Assembly: GCF_024345185.1 (NCBI RefSeq)
Contig: NZ_BROB01000012.1
Location: 20,888 to 84,887, forward strand
Length of the DNA: 64,000 nucleotides
Direction of reading: 5' to 3'
DNA from: Levilactobacillus humaensis
Lineage (GTDB): Bacteria > Bacillota > Bacilli > Lactobacillales > Lactobacillaceae
Each line of letters opens with the position of its first letter. Position 1 is the first letter of the stretch. The notes beneath the pieces were generated by a model that ran no database searches, was not told the DNA's origin, and saw only the letters and a list, made by a program, of their open reading frames with translations. This document shows, piece after piece, positions 7,623 to 16,634 of the stretch. A program made the translations under genes and the position numbers.

Positions 7623-8900
7623 TCACTTTCGATTTGCCTGACGAAGGCGCTGGTATTGTTCGGCCAACTGACTTTCGAAACGGCCATTGGTTTTGGGATG
7701 GTAGTACTGGGCCGACCTGAGGCTATCCGGCAGGTATTGTTGCTTGACCCAGTCGTTGGGGAAGTCGTGAGGAAATTGGTAGCCATTCCCGTGACCCAGC
7801 TTCTTGGCGCCACTGTAATGGGCATCCTTGAGGTGTTCGGGGACGGCACCGTTGTGACCACCCATGACGTCTTCCAGGGCGTCGTCGATGGCGGCAATCC
7901 CCGAGTTGGACTTAGGAGACAAGCACAGCTCGATGACGGCGTCCGCGAGGGGAATTCGTCCCTCAGGCAGGCCTAACTGTTGCGCGGCTTGTACGGCCTG
8001 TACGGTGCGTCCTGCGGCGGGGAGGTTGGCGAGACCAATATCCTCGTAGGCAATGACCATCAGCCGTCGACAGATCGATGGGAGGTCACCGGCCGCAACC
8101 AATTGTGCCAAATAATGTAAGGCGGCGTCGGTGTCACTCCCGCGAATGGACTTCTGAAAGGCGGAGATGACGTCGTAATGGGCATCCCCGTTCTTATCAC
8201 CCACCAGGGCCTTACGTTGCAGACAGGTTTCCGCAACCTCACGGGTCACGTGAATCTGACCGTCCTCGGCCGGTGACGTGGATTGTGCGGCCAGCTCCAG
8301 GCCATTTAAGGCACTGCGGAGGTCCCCATTGGTGGCCCCAGCAATGAAGTCGAGGGCCTCGGCGTCAACGTGCAGGGGTAACTCACCGAGTCCACGTTCC
8401 TTGTCGGTGATGGCCCGGTTCAAGGCCACCTTGATGTCCTCTAAGGAGAGGGGATGGACCTCGAAGATCTGGGTTCGACTCCGAATGGCAGGGTTGATGT
8501 TGATGTAAGGATTCTCAGTGGTGGCGCCGATGAGAATGATGCGACCACTCTCCAAGTGAGGTAGCAGGAAGTCCTGCTTGGTCTTGTCCAATCGGTGAAT
8601 TTCATCGAGTAACAGGATGACGGTACCGCTCATTTTGGCCTCGGCCGCGACAACCTGAAGGTCCTTCTTGGAGTCCGTCGCGGCATTTAATTTACGAAAG
8701 GCGTATTTCGTCGACCCGGCGATCGCACTGGCAATGCTGGTCTTTCCGGTTCCCGGTGGACCATAGAGAATCATGGACGACAGGAGTTTAGCTGCCACCA
8801 TGCGGGCGATGATCTTGCCAGGGCCCACCAAGTCTTGTTGGCCCACAATGTCTTCGAGACGTTGGGGCCGCATACGATAGGCTAATGGATGTTGTGCCAA
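7623..8900 (-). CDS. rarA: Replication-associated recombination protein A (AAA+ ATPase)
   Basis: 425 residues, RarA/MgsA/WRNIP1 family. The Walker A is GPPGTGKT (residues about 45-52), the Walker B LLLDEIHRLD, and the sensor 1 region GATTENP. The C-terminal tetramerisation part includes YEDIGLA and the HYSGAKKLGHG segment. It acts at stalled replication forks with SSB and RecA. The TTG start at 8900 has AAAGGAA 8 bases upstream. YueI lies 16 bases upstream on the same strand, so the two are probably cotranscribed. The stop abuts the 6S promoter. Confidence 0.93.
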   Translation of the reverse strand: MAQHPLAYRMRPQRLEDIVGQQDLVGPGKIIARMVAAKLLSSMILYGPPGTGKTSIASAIAGSTKYAFRKLNAATDSKKDLQVVAAEAKMSGTVILLLDEIHRLDKTKQDFLLPHLESGRIILIGATTENPYININPAIRSRTQIFEVHPLSLEDIKVALNRAITDKERGLGELPLHVDAEALDFIAGATNGDLRSALNGLELAAQSTSPAEDGQIHVTREVAETCLQRKALVGDKNGDAHYDVISAFQKSIRGSDTDAALHYLAQLVAAGDLPSICRRLMVIAYEDIGLANLPAAGRTVQAVQAAQQLGLPEGRIPLADAVIELCLSPKSNSGIAAIDDALEDVMGGHNGAVPEHLKDAHYSGAKKLGHGNGYQFPHDFPNDWVKQQYLPDSLRSAQYYHPKTNGRFESQLAEQYQRLRQANRK

Positions 8901-8916
8901 AGTGAAGTTCCTTTCT

Positions 8917-9381
8917 TTAGTGGTGACCGAAGAGACGGGCTAACCAACCAGGTTGTTTAGCCGGGTGTGTGACCTGAGTCTTGGCTGGAGTTGCGGGGTA
9001 TTTAGCAGTTAGGCTGATGGGATTCTGGTCGATCGCGTGGTCACTAGCGACGACGAGCCCCAGATCCGTGGCCTGATGACCGTAGAAGTCATCTTGGCGA
9101 ATCGTAAATTTTAAGTTGTGTTGACCGGTGGCCTTGAGATAAGGAGCCAGGTCACTCTGGTCGATGTGACCGTTGAAGATCACCTGCAGGTCCGGATGGG
9201 CGCTGATTTCACGCGTGAAGGCCCGGACATTTTGAGCATTGGTGACCTCGGCAATCGTCATGGCGAGGGAGACGCGTTCGCGAAATGTCCCCAGGTAATG
9301 GCGTTGTTCATCGGGGTGAACCATCGGCGTGCCATAGACCGAATTCTGTAGATGCTGTTCCATTTGACTCTTCTCAGCCAT
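8917..9381 (-). CDS. yueI: YueI family protein (DUF1694)
   Basis: 154 residues. It has the family pattern of an N-terminal QNSVYGTP, then TFRERVSLAMTIAEV, then a domain ending IRQDDFYGHQATDLGLVVASDHAI. The C-terminal tail is variable and ends with a Trp/Arg patch. The function is unknown; the fold is thought to resemble small nucleotide-binding proteins, which is weak knowledge. The ATG at 9381 has AGAGGGAT upstream. It precedes rarA by 16 bases, and a YktB gene starts divergently 75 bases away. Confidence 0.85.
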   Translation of the reverse strand: MAEKSQMEQHLQNSVYGTPMVHPDEQRHYLGTFRERVSLAMTIAEVTNAQNVRAFTREISAHPDLQVIFNGHIDQSDLAPYLKATGQHNLKFTIRQDDFYGHQATDLGLVVASDHAIDQNPISLTAKYPATPAKTQVTHPAKQPGWLARLFGHH

Positions 9382-9455
9382 GAGGATCCCTCTTTTCAAG
9401 TTAGTTCTATTAGTATAACATGGAATCAATTGAACGTTTAGAAGGGGGATTAGCG

Positions 9456-10055
9456 ATGTACGAGGACCAAGATTTCCGAGTATTTGAGGACCAAACGTTA
9501 CCTGGACGCTTAGGCAAGATTAGGGAACAGATTGATCCCAAATTCATGGTGACGGTGGCGGATCTCCAACCGGTCTTTGCCACACTGGCGGTACCAATCT
9601 ATGATCACGTTTCCAAACATTTGCGGCGAACCAAGAACCCGCCAACTGATACCTGGGTGGCTTTCAGTACGTCCAGGCGGGGCTATAAGATGTTACCGCA
9701 TCTGGAGATTGGCTTCTGGGACGACCGTTTCTTCATCTGGCTGGCTGTGTTACAGGAGGCCAAGAATCGTCAGGCCTTGTTGAGTAGCCTAAAGGAAGAT
9801 CTCGTCATGACGCTACCTAATGATTTCGAGTGCGGTGGTGATCATACGGACAAGGATTCCGGGGTGCCACTGACGCGCGAGGCTTATCAAGCCTTGATGG
9901 CAACCCAGACCGATCGGCATGCCGAATGGCAGGTTGGTCGGCAGTTTCATCGCGGGGATGCCTTCTTTACGTTGACACCGGAGGCTCAAGCGGCCACAAT
10001 TAGAGAGATTGTGACGGCGTTGTTGCCGGTATATGATCAATTGATTCGAATTTAA
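9456..10055 (+). CDS. yktB: YktB family protein (DUF1054)
   Basis: 199 residues. It matches B. subtilis YktB closely in the conserved core: HLRRTKNPPTDTWVAFSTSRRGYKMLPH, split here by nothing, then FFIWLAV and the GDHT motif. The fold is a compact alpha/beta domain of unknown function. The ATG at 9456 is chosen because GAAGGGGG (9441-9448) lies 7 bases upstream; an in-frame ATG at 9420 has no such site. It is followed by the AI-2E exporter gene, with 46 bases between them and no terminator. Confidence 0.88.
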   Translation: MYEDQDFRVFEDQTLPGRLGKIREQIDPKFMVTVADLQPVFATLAVPIYDHVSKHLRRTKNPPTDTWVAFSTSRRGYKMLPHLEIGFWDDRFFIWLAVLQEAKNRQALLSSLKEDLVMTLPNDFECGGDHTDKDSGVPLTREAYQALMATQTDRHAEWQVGRQFHRGDAFFTLTPEAQAATIREIVTALLPVYDQLIRI

Positions 10056-10101
10056 CGCGATAAAGTAGCTTGTAACCACCAAAATTAGAGGGGGAGTTCT
10101 T

Positions 10102-11148
10102 GTGATTGCATTTCTCAAACGGACCTGGCAAAATCCGTTGACGATGACTTATATTGCCTTAGTTTTACTGATTTTTATTGCCTGGCAGGCCCGTTCATTT
10201 CTGTCGCTCGCGTTGTTTACGGTGATTTTTATTTATTTGGGGAACGCAGCGATTGTCAGTATCGAAAGGCGATTGCATCTGCATCACTTGTGGGCGACGT
10301 TGTTGGTTTACATCCTGTTCCTGGGGATTCTCGTGGCGGCGTTCTCACAGATTATTCCACCACTGGTGTCGGAGGCGTCGAACCTACCGAATACGATTGA
10401 TAAATTAATCGATACTTACCCGCAACTGCAGAGTCAGGTGACCAAGATGGTCAAGAACCTCTCGCAGAATGCATCGGTTATCAGCAATGGGAAGAATCTG
10501 TTGACCAGTGGAATTGGCCAACTTTCCCGACTGAGTTCTGGTGTGGAAACGATTCTATTAGCTTTCTTCTTTAGTTTTGTTTTCAACCTGACCAAGGTTC
10601 AACTCCAAACGTTTGCCCACGCCTTCACTCGGAGCCGGTTTGCCAGTCTGTTCGTTCCAATGGGCCAACTGATTATGAAGTTTGTCCAGATCTTCGGAAC
10701 GGTTATCGAAACACAGTTACTGATCTGTACGATTAATACGATCCTGATGGTTTTGGGTCTGTGGGCAATCGGCATGCCGAGTCTCTTAATCCTGGGGATT
10801 ATGGTCTTCTTCCTAGGGTTAATTCCCGTGGCCGGGGTGTTGATCTCACTGATTCCGTTAACGATTGTGGCCTTCGTGACGGGTGGTATTATCCGCGTGA
10901 TTGCGGTGCTGGTGCTGATCGTGGTGATTCATATGTTTGAATCCTACTTCCTGCATCCACGACTGATGGCCAACGCCACTAACTTACCCATCTTCGTGAC
11001 CTTCATCACCTTAATTGTCAGTGAGCAAATCTTTGGCATGTGGGGCCTTTTGGTTGGGATGCCATTGATGGCGTTCTTCCTGGATGTGTTCGACGTTCAG
11101 TTGAAGCCTCACCGCGTGACGTCAGAAGACGCGGACGTGGATTCATAA
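10102..11148 (+). CDS. AI-2E family transporter (PerM/TqsA-like)
   Basis: 348 residues with seven to eight membrane segments in the AI-2E/UPF0118 arrangement: two N-terminal pairs, a long soluble stretch at about residues 90-150, then a C-terminal membrane block with SLLILGIMVFFLGLIPVAG and the HMFESYFLHPRLMANATNLP motif. The family exports autoinducer-2 or couples ions to small-solute export; substrates vary, and this one cannot be assigned. The GTG start at 10102 has AGAGGGGGA upstream. A small one-segment membrane protein follows after 32 bases. Confidence 0.85.
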   Translation: MIAFLKRTWQNPLTMTYIALVLLIFIAWQARSFLSLALFTVIFIYLGNAAIVSIERRLHLHHLWATLLVYILFLGILVAAFSQIIPPLVSEASNLPNTIDKLIDTYPQLQSQVTKMVKNLSQNASVISNGKNLLTSGIGQLSRLSSGVETILLAFFFSFVFNLTKVQLQTFAHAFTRSRFASLFVPMGQLIMKFVQIFGTVIETQLLICTINTILMVLGLWAIGMPSLLILGIMVFFLGLIPVAGVLISLIPLTIVAFVTGGIIRVIAVLVLIVVIHMFESYFLHPRLMANATNLPIFVTFITLIVSEQIFGMWGLLVGMPLMAFFLDVFDVQLKPHRVTSEDADVDS

Positions 11149-11180
11149 AATAGGAACTATTCTTGAAAGGAAGCGGCGTG

Positions 11181-11528
11181 ATGAAAGAAAAGAAACAGGG
11201 CTGGTTTACCAAACAGTCGAAATGGCTGTGGGGTGGTCTCATTGTCTTGGCCTTAGTTGGCACCTTCACGCCATTTGTCCCAAGTAATGCGGTGCGTCTG
11301 AGCATTCTTCAGCAGGGCCATCCCGTGGCGGCATTGCTGTCGGGGCCTTGGAAGATGCCGAAGTCGGCGGTTAAAGATTATGCCGGGAGCGGCAAGTCGC
11401 AATACTACCAAGTCAGTGCGCGTTTCTCCAATGACAGTTCGGATGTCCACGTGTTGACGGTTGATAAGGTTTCGGGATTCCATATCCTTAATCGGTATGT
11501 GGCGAAACCCGCTGTGTCGAAAAAGTAG
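11181..11528 (+). CDS. Small single-pass membrane protein, unknown
   Basis: 115 residues. A charged N-terminus (KEKKQGWFTKQSK) precedes one hydrophobic segment (WLWGGLIVLALVGTFTPFV). About 80 mostly extracytoplasmic residues follow, with a possible small beta domain (YYQVSARFSNDSSDVHVLTVDKVSGFHILN). I do not recognise the family. The ATG at 11181 has AAAGGAAG upstream. Position behind the AI-2E transporter suggests one operon; a functional link is not shown. Confidence 0.6.
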   Translation: MKEKKQGWFTKQSKWLWGGLIVLALVGTFTPFVPSNAVRLSILQQGHPVAALLSGPWKMPKSAVKDYAGSGKSQYYQVSARFSNDSSDVHVLTVDKVSGFHILNRYVAKPAVSKK

Positions 11529-11558
11529 TTGGGAAACACGATAATTGTAGATATAGCA

Positions 11559-11603
11559 AAAGCAGTCGCAAGCCACTTGGAGTGGGGGTGCGACTGCTTT
11601 TTG
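11559..11603. terminator. Bidirectional terminator between converging genes
   Basis: AAAAGCAGTCGC pairs with GCGACTGCTTTT, with an inner CCACT/AGTGG helix, and T and A runs flank it. Confidence 0.9.
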
Positions 11604-11628
11604 ATTTGCTTGATATTCAGCATGGTGC

Positions 11629-12588
11629 TTAATACAGTCCCTGAATGTAATCAGTAGCTGCTTGGGCATCTTCAGGAGAAACGGCATCTGCACCGGTCGT
11701 GCCCCTGATGGAGCCGACATACTTCCATCCCAGATCGTTAAGATAAACGAAGAATTCTTGTTTGCCATTGGTGATGGTGAGATTGTAACCATCACTGTCA
11801 GCATCCTCGAACAATGCTTGGAAAACGCGGCCCATTTTAAAAGTTACACGATAGAGATGAGTTTTACCAGATTTAACCTTTTTCGTGACAACGCCCTTCA
11901 CTGGTTTTGCTAGGTAGTAGGTTATGCTAGAGTGCGTGAGCTTAAATTTCTTAATCTTAGCATAACGCGTCGGCTTATATTGTGACCCCTTGGTGTGATA
12001 AACAAGCTGACTGTCTGCTGAGATTGAGACGAAAGGTAAAGTAAGACCTTCGGCATTAGAGATAGGATTGTTGGACTTAACGGATAGGAACGGACATAGA
12101 GCCAACGAGTTGTCAGAAAAAGCATTAGTCTTAGTGTAGGGTTGTTGAGCGCCACCATTGTTTTTTGACACTGGGAGACTTCTATCCCAATTTCTAAGTG
12201 ATTTAAAAACTAACTTTTGATTTTTAATACTCAGGGAGGGATTGCTAATAGAAGTAAGATTACCCTTACCGTCGCTAGCTCCAGCAACGATAGAACCCTT
12301 AGGCAAAGTTGTTGTTTTATGTTTGTTTAGATCGGTTATTTTTACGGGCTTTTTCAATTTGAAAGTGTGATAGTTACCCTGACGAAACTGGTGTGGAGTT
12401 GGATAATCAAGTGTTACGTCGAGATTTGACAGCTTTCGAATATCAACCTTATGGATTAAAACATCGACATTTTTCCCCGTATTTACGAGTGTTGCCTTTT
12501 CGGCGGATGCGCTAGTAACGCCTAAACTTCCTACAATAGCACCCAGTAGTACGAGCAGTAGGGTACTTCTTCTTTTTATTTTAAACAA
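11629..12588 (-). CDS. Secreted lactobacillar protein, unknown
   Basis: 319 residues with a signal peptide (KIKRRSTLLLVLLGAIVGSLGVTSASA, cut before EKATL). The mature part is basic and rich in Lys, Ser and Thr, with no LPxTG anchor and no recognised enzyme motif. Residues near 200-260 (KPTRYAKIKKFKLTHSS, KKVKSGKTHLYRVTF) recall the small SWHKG-type protein next door. Codon use is more AT-rich than in the neighbours, which suggests an accessory gene. The start is the TTG at 12588, 8 bases after AGGAGG; a TTG at 12594 is too close to that site. It diverges from the gene at 12844. Confidence 0.65.
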   Translation of the reverse strand: MFKIKRRSTLLLVLLGAIVGSLGVTSASAEKATLVNTGKNVDVLIHKVDIRKLSNLDVTLDYPTPHQFRQGNYHTFKLKKPVKITDLNKHKTTTLPKGSIVAGASDGKGNLTSISNPSLSIKNQKLVFKSLRNWDRSLPVSKNNGGAQQPYTKTNAFSDNSLALCPFLSVKSNNPISNAEGLTLPFVSISADSQLVYHTKGSQYKPTRYAKIKKFKLTHSSITYYLAKPVKGVVTKKVKSGKTHLYRVTFKMGRVFQALFEDADSDGYNLTITNGKQEFFVYLNDLGWKYVGSIRGTTGADAVSPEDAQAATDYIQGLY

Positions 12589-12843
12589 TCCCAATTCCTC
12601 CTAAATAATATTTTCCCCTGGAACTTCCTATGACATCAGTATAACTCAAGCTGACGTTAGTTTGGTCCGCTATTTTCACGGAATGGAAGTGTCTTCTAAA
12701 ACTAACGGAGACCAATTATCTTTGTTCACAGGTCTCTAATATGGTATATAGTAATACTTTAAAACACACATCATATAGTGATTTAGCCGACCATTAGCGT
12801 TATAATTAAACTGTTCAAATAATAGTTTAGGGGACTTTACATT
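12589..12843. promoter_or_regulatory. Divergent promoter region with inverted repeats
   Basis: This is a 255-base AT-rich spacer between two divergent secreted-protein genes. A TATAAT box (12801-12806) faces right and a TATACT box faces left (about 12640-12645). Two inverted repeats are visible: CGTTAGTTT (about 12656) with AAACTAACG (about 12696), and GAGACC (about 12708) with GGTCTC (about 12731). These could be operators; no regulator is known. Confidence 0.4.
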
Positions 12844-13215
12844 ATGAAGAAAACGTTGTTGGCAATGGCTTCGACCCTTGTCCTGTTACCCGTTGTTGGA
12901 ACGAGTACTACGGCACAAGCGGCATCATGGCATAAAGGTTCACCGAAAATCGCTCGGGGAATGTGGACGGATAAGGCCAAATACCCTAAGGGTGCAATGT
13001 ATGACTATATCCACATTAGTAAGACCAGATTTGTAATGAGTGATAACGACCCCTTACTTACCCACTTGCGGTACAAAAAGGTTGGGAAGCGGACCTATAA
13101 ATTCCGCGGTTATGAGCCCGAGGCAAGAAAATATGAATCTACGCCTAAGATCCACTTTACAAAGCACAATCTTAAAATGCATCAATATGGGCATTATTTA
13201 CATTTGACCAAGTAA
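12844..13215 (+). CDS. Small secreted SWHKG-type protein
   Basis: 123 residues with a signal peptide ending TAQA, cut before ASWHKG. The mature N-terminus SWHKGSPKIARGMW is the hallmark of a family of small extracellular proteins in lactobacilli, of unknown function. The mature protein is about 96 residues, basic and rich in Tyr, His and Lys, with no cysteine. GGGGA precedes the ATG at 12844. It stands alone and ends at a bidirectional terminator before rpsD. Confidence 0.7.
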   Translation: MKKTLLAMASTLVLLPVVGTSTTAQAASWHKGSPKIARGMWTDKAKYPKGAMYDYIHISKTRFVMSDNDPLLTHLRYKKVGKRTYKFRGYEPEARKYESTPKIHFTKHNLKMHQYGHYLHLTK

Positions 13216-13218
13216 AAA

Positions 13219-13263
13219 TAGAGCCACTCTATCCAAAATGGGTAGGGTGGCTCTACATTTTTG
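13219..13263. terminator. Terminator between secreted protein gene and rpsD
   Basis: The stem TAGAGCCACTCTATCC with GGGTAGGGTGGCTCTA has a 5-nt loop. A T run follows on the plus strand and an A run precedes, so it probably works both ways. Confidence 0.85.
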
Positions 13264-13342
13264 ATCTCGAATACTTTCGAACATAACAAAAAAGACTTGC
13301 CACAAGGACAAGTCTTCTGTGAACCGAAATAAGAACTGCGTC

Positions 13343-13948
13343 TTACCGGTTGTAGTATTCAACGATAAGAGCATCGTCGAGTTCTGCATCTAATTCTTCA
13401 CGTTGTGGCAAACGGGTAAGGGAACCTTCCAGCTTGTCAGCGTCGAATTGAACGTATTGTGGACGGCCAACAACGGCTTCCACAGCACCCTTGATAACAG
13501 CTAAGTCCTTGGACTTTTCACGAACGCTGATCACTTGACCAACTTCAACTTCGTATGAAGGGATGTCCAGACGCTTGCCGTCAACAGTGATGTGACCATG
13601 GTTAACCAATTGACGAGCTTGGCGACGAGTAGTAGCCAAACCTAAACGGTAAACCATGTTGTCGAGACGACGTTCGAGTAAGATCATGAAGTTAGTACCA
13701 TGGGTACCTTCAGCGATCTTGCCGGCACGCTTGAACAAGTTGTAGAATTGACGTTCAGTCATGCCGTAAGTGAACCGGAGCTTTTGCTTTTCACGCAATT
13801 GCGTACCGTATTCAGATAACTTTTGACGACGACCTTGACCATGATCACCAGGTGCGTAAGGACGACGGTTTAATTCTTTACCAGTGCCGGAAAGGGATAC
13901 CCCTAAACGACGGGAAATACGCCAGCTTGGGCCAGTGTAACGAGACAT
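13343..13948 (-). CDS. rpsD: 30S ribosomal protein S4
   Basis: 201 residues, full length. It opens [15 protein letters not shown] and carries the S4 RNA-binding domain at about residues 91-155 ([34 protein letters not shown]). It binds 16S rRNA early in 30S assembly and in Firmicutes represses its own mRNA. The ATG at 13948 has GGAGGAAC upstream. It is transcribed alone from its own consensus promoter with a leader of about 175 bases. Proximity to ezrA, iscS and thiI repeats the B. subtilis order. Confidence 0.98.
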   Translation of the reverse strand: MSRYTGPSWRISRRLGVSLSGTGKELNRRPYAPGDHGQGRRQKLSEYGTQLREKQKLRFTYGMTERQFYNLFKRAGKIAEGTHGTNFMILLERRLDNMVYRLGLATTRRQARQLVNHGHITVDGKRLDIPSYEVEVGQVISVREKSKDLAVIKGAVEAVVGRPQYVQFDADKLEGSLTRLPQREELDAELDDALIVEYYNR

Positions 13949-14124
13949 AGATAGTTCCTCCAATAAAATATTATTTGGAGTAAAATAAGCTGTATATAAG
14001 TTTAGTATTCGTGCAGATTGCTTTGCAGGTTTCACCGTATGCAGCCGCAGGTTACTTCCTGAACCAATGTAACGGCAACAATCTGTTGACGAGCTTACCA
14101 CTTATCGCTGCATTATTTTACACA
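13949..14124 (-). promoter_or_regulatory. rpsD mRNA leader, candidate S4 autoregulatory element
   Basis: Two helices cross each other. ATGCAGC (minus strand of 14107-14113) pairs with GCTGCAT (minus of 14039-14045). CAGATTG (minus of 14079-14085) pairs with CAATCTG (minus of 14014-14020). The order 1-2-1'-2' is a pseudoknot, and a GTTAC/GTAAC hairpin sits inside. S4 leaders in other bacteria also use pseudoknots; the identity here is inferred. Confidence 0.5.
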
Positions 14125-14130
14125 AACGCC

Positions 14131-14160
14131 ATTATACCCAGGTTAGCTAGACTTTGTCAA
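14131..14160 (-). promoter_or_regulatory. rpsD promoter
   Basis: On the minus strand a consensus TTGACA (14160-14155), an 18-base spacer and a consensus TATAAT (14136-14131). The -35 lies inside the 3' end of the fRMsr gene. Confidence 0.8.
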
Positions 14161-14617
14161 TGTGTTTCAGCAAAACACGGGCGAATTCCTCGAGAACCGC
14201 CTGATCATCGGTCGTGAAACGCCCCTTGATAGGGGAGTCAATATCGAGAACACCTAACTTGGTGCCGTCCGCTAAGGTCAATGGGACGACAATCTCTGAG
14301 TTACTAGCGGAGTCACAGGCAATGTGACCGGCAAAGGCGTGGACATCAGGAACCAATTGGGTGTCCTGCGTCGCCAGTGCGGTGCCACAGACCCCGTGGC
14401 CATTTTCAATGTGGACACAGGCCACGTTGCCTTGGAAGGGGCCGAGGATGAGGTCGTCGCTGGCTGGTTGGTAAAGATAGAAACCAGCCCAGTTGATGTC
14501 GGTTAGCGTTTGTTTCAAGAGAGCGGAGGCGTTGGCAAGGTTTGCCACGAGATTCGTTTCTTCATATAGAAGTGCATCGAGTTGCTCGGTAAGTAAGGGA
14601 TTAATTTGGTCACTCAT
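14147..14617 (-). CDS. GAF-domain free methionine-(R)-sulfoxide reductase
   Basis: 156 residues, one GAF domain of the fRMsr (MsrC/YtsP) type. It reduces free methionine-R-sulfoxide in the cytoplasm with thioredoxin-type donors. The three conserved cysteines are present: in GNVACVHI, in GHGVCGTAL, and in AGHIACDSASNSEIVVPL. The N-terminal INWAGFYLY and C-terminal GVLDIDSP are family signatures. It is about the usual size (150-165). In B. subtilis ytsP is also beside rpsD. The rpsD promoter overlaps its 3' end. Confidence 0.9.
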   Translation of the reverse strand: MSDQINPLLTEQLDALLYEETNLVANLANASALLKQTLTDINWAGFYLYQPASDDLILGPFQGNVACVHIENGHGVCGTALATQDTQLVPDVHAFAGHIACDSASNSEIVVPLTLADGTKLGVLDIDSPIKGRFTTDDQAVLEEFARVLLKHIDKV

Positions 14618-14714
14618 GAAAAGGCCTCCAATGTGATAAGCGTAAATAGTCGCGTATAGGCAAAAAGGTTAAGAGAATCGTGAAAACGTTGTGAAGCCTA
14701 GGCGTGACTTATGC

Positions 14715-14720
14715 TATAAT
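14715..14720 (+). promoter_or_regulatory. Extended -10 promoter of ezrA
   Basis: TGCTATAAT, an extended -10; the -35 is weak. Confidence 0.55.
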
Positions 14721-14803
14721 CGAGATTAGATTAAATTGTAAGATGAACCGAGTGATTTTGCAACTCGTTAAACGTTGAAATGTGGATGAAGGATGGGGTC
14801 AAT

Positions 14804-16537
14804 ATGGTAGCTGTGCTAATTGGAATTGTCATACTGGCGATTATCGTGTATGCCGGTGTGCTGGTTTACCAGCAACGAATTCGCCGACAAGTCACGGCGT
14901 TAACCGCAAAAAAAGAAGCAATGGTGGAAATCCCACTGGAAGAAGAGCTCCGGTTAGTGGGGCAACTCAGCCTGACTGGGCAATCGGCCGATCAATATGA
15001 TCAGCTGAAGGCCGATTTTGTGGACATTAACGAGAATCGATTTGTGCGTATGGACGAACAGTTGACCCAATTAGATGCCGACTCGCGGGGGATGAACCTC
15101 CTGCAGCTTAACCAGCGTTTGACCAAGGTTACGACCTTGGTTAACCAGACCCAGGAGCTCATTCAAACGGTGCAAGGCCAGTTGACCCACTTACAAGAGG
15201 TCGACAAGCAACATCGCCAAGCCGTGAAGGAACTCGAACAAGAGTATCAAGGTTTACGGAAGACCCTACTGGCCAAGAACTTTGCCTTTGGGCCCAGCAT
15301 CGATGGTCTTGAGGAACAACTGAGTCACATCGAGGATAACTTTGATACGTTCTCTCGTCTGACGGATGAAGGGGACCACGAACGAGCTGCCGATGTGTTG
15401 ACACAATTACAAGAAGATACTGAGAACTTAAAGGCCTTAATCAAGGCGATTCCACCCGTTTACAAGGACCTGACCGTCGTCTTTCCAGACCAGGTTAAGG
15501 AATTGCAGGCTGGTTACGACCAGTTGACTGCTCAGGACTTTAAGTTCGGTGAAACCGATGTGCCAGCCCTAATCAAGGCGATTGAGGACCGGACCAAAGA
15601 AAACCTCGAGACGTTGGGTCAGTTGCGTCCGGATGACGCCAAAGTCGTTAACGAGCGAATCGCCAAGCAGATTGATCAAGTCTACGATGTCATGCAGACT
15701 GAAATTGATGCCAAAGATCCCGTTGAAGCCAACTTGGATGGGGTCGCGAAGTTTATCGGGCATGCCCAAAATCAAAGCCACACGCTGTTAAGTGAGTTGG
15801 ACCGTTTGGGTCAGAACTACACGCTGGATCATCAAGAACTAGAAACGGCGCGTGAGTTGAATGAACAATTGCGGTCAATCGACGGCATCTATCAGAAGGA
15901 CGTTCAAGATCTGACGGCCAAGACCGCCACGTTCTCACAAGTGCTGGCACACCAGCAACAACAACAGAAAGATGTGCAACAGATTGAAGAGCAACAGGGT
16001 CAAATTATGCAGAGTGTCGCGGGGTTAGCCGATGAAGAACGGCAGGCACGGGACACGTTACAACAGTTTGATTTCAACTTACATAGTTTACGGCGTCAGG
16101 TCGAAAATATTAACTTGCCTGGAATTCCTCAAGACTATCTGGATTACTTCTTCGTCGTTCGTGACGAGGTGGCTCAGCTGGCCAATGACATGGATCAGCC
16201 CCAGATTGATATGGAGCGGATTACCAAGCAGTTGTTGATTATTCAAACAGATTTGGACACCTTACAAGAAAAGACCGACGATCTGATCGACAGTGCGGAG
16301 TTGGCAGAACAATTGTTACAATACGCCAACCGTTATCAGACGAGTCATCCCGATGTGGCTGCGGCCAGCAAGAAAGCTTCCGACTTGTTCGAGACGGAAC
16401 ATCAATATGCCAAGGCCTTGGAAACCATTGCGACGGTCTTGGATGAGGTTGAACCCGGCTCGTACAAGCGTCTCGAAGATGCTTACTATCAGAGCAAGGG
16501 CAAGACAGCCCCACATCGTGACGATACAACCAACTAA
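14804..16537 (+). CDS. ezrA: Septation ring formation regulator EzrA
   Basis: 577 residues. One N-terminal membrane segment (VAVLIGIVILAIIVYAGVLVY, residues 2-22) is followed by a long cytoplasmic coiled-coil region of spectrin-like repeats to the end. EzrA prevents extra FtsZ rings and links the divisome to cell-wall synthesis. Length fits the family (560-575). The ATG at 14804 is preferred, with AAGGATGGGG upstream; in-frame ATGs at 14780 and 14786 add residues before the membrane anchor. A terminator at 16549-16578 ends the transcript. Confidence 0.95.
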   Translation: MVAVLIGIVILAIIVYAGVLVYQQRIRRQVTALTAKKEAMVEIPLEEELRLVGQLSLTGQSADQYDQLKADFVDINENRFVRMDEQLTQLDADSRGMNLLQLNQRLTKVTTLVNQTQELIQTVQGQLTHLQEVDKQHRQAVKELEQEYQGLRKTLLAKNFAFGPSIDGLEEQLSHIEDNFDTFSRLTDEGDHERAADVLTQLQEDTENLKALIKAIPPVYKDLTVVFPDQVKELQAGYDQLTAQDFKFGETDVPALIKAIEDRTKENLETLGQLRPDDAKVVNERIAKQIDQVYDVMQTEIDAKDPVEANLDGVAKFIGHAQNQSHTLLSELDRLGQNYTLDHQELETARELNEQLRSIDGIYQKDVQDLTAKTATFSQVLAHQQQQQKDVQQIEEQQGQIMQSVAGLADEERQARDTLQQFDFNLHSLRRQVENINLPGIPQDYLDYFFVVRDEVAQLANDMDQPQIDMERITKQLLIIQTDLDTLQEKTDDLIDSAELAEQLLQYANRYQTSHPDVAAASKKASDLFETEHQYAKALETIATVLDEVEPGSYKRLEDAYYQSKGKTAPHRDDTTN

Positions 16538-16548
16538 GTCAATCATGA

Positions 16549-16578
16549 AGAGTTTGGGATAACCTAAACTCTTTTTTT
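16549..16578 (+). terminator. Terminator after ezrA
   Basis: AGAGTTTGGG pairs with CCTAAACTCT, and TTTTTTT follows. Confidence 0.88.
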
Positions 16579-16634
16579 ATCCAAAATTTTTCAGAGGGCA
16601 ATCGCAGTGAAACCGTAATCACGAGGCATGGGGC

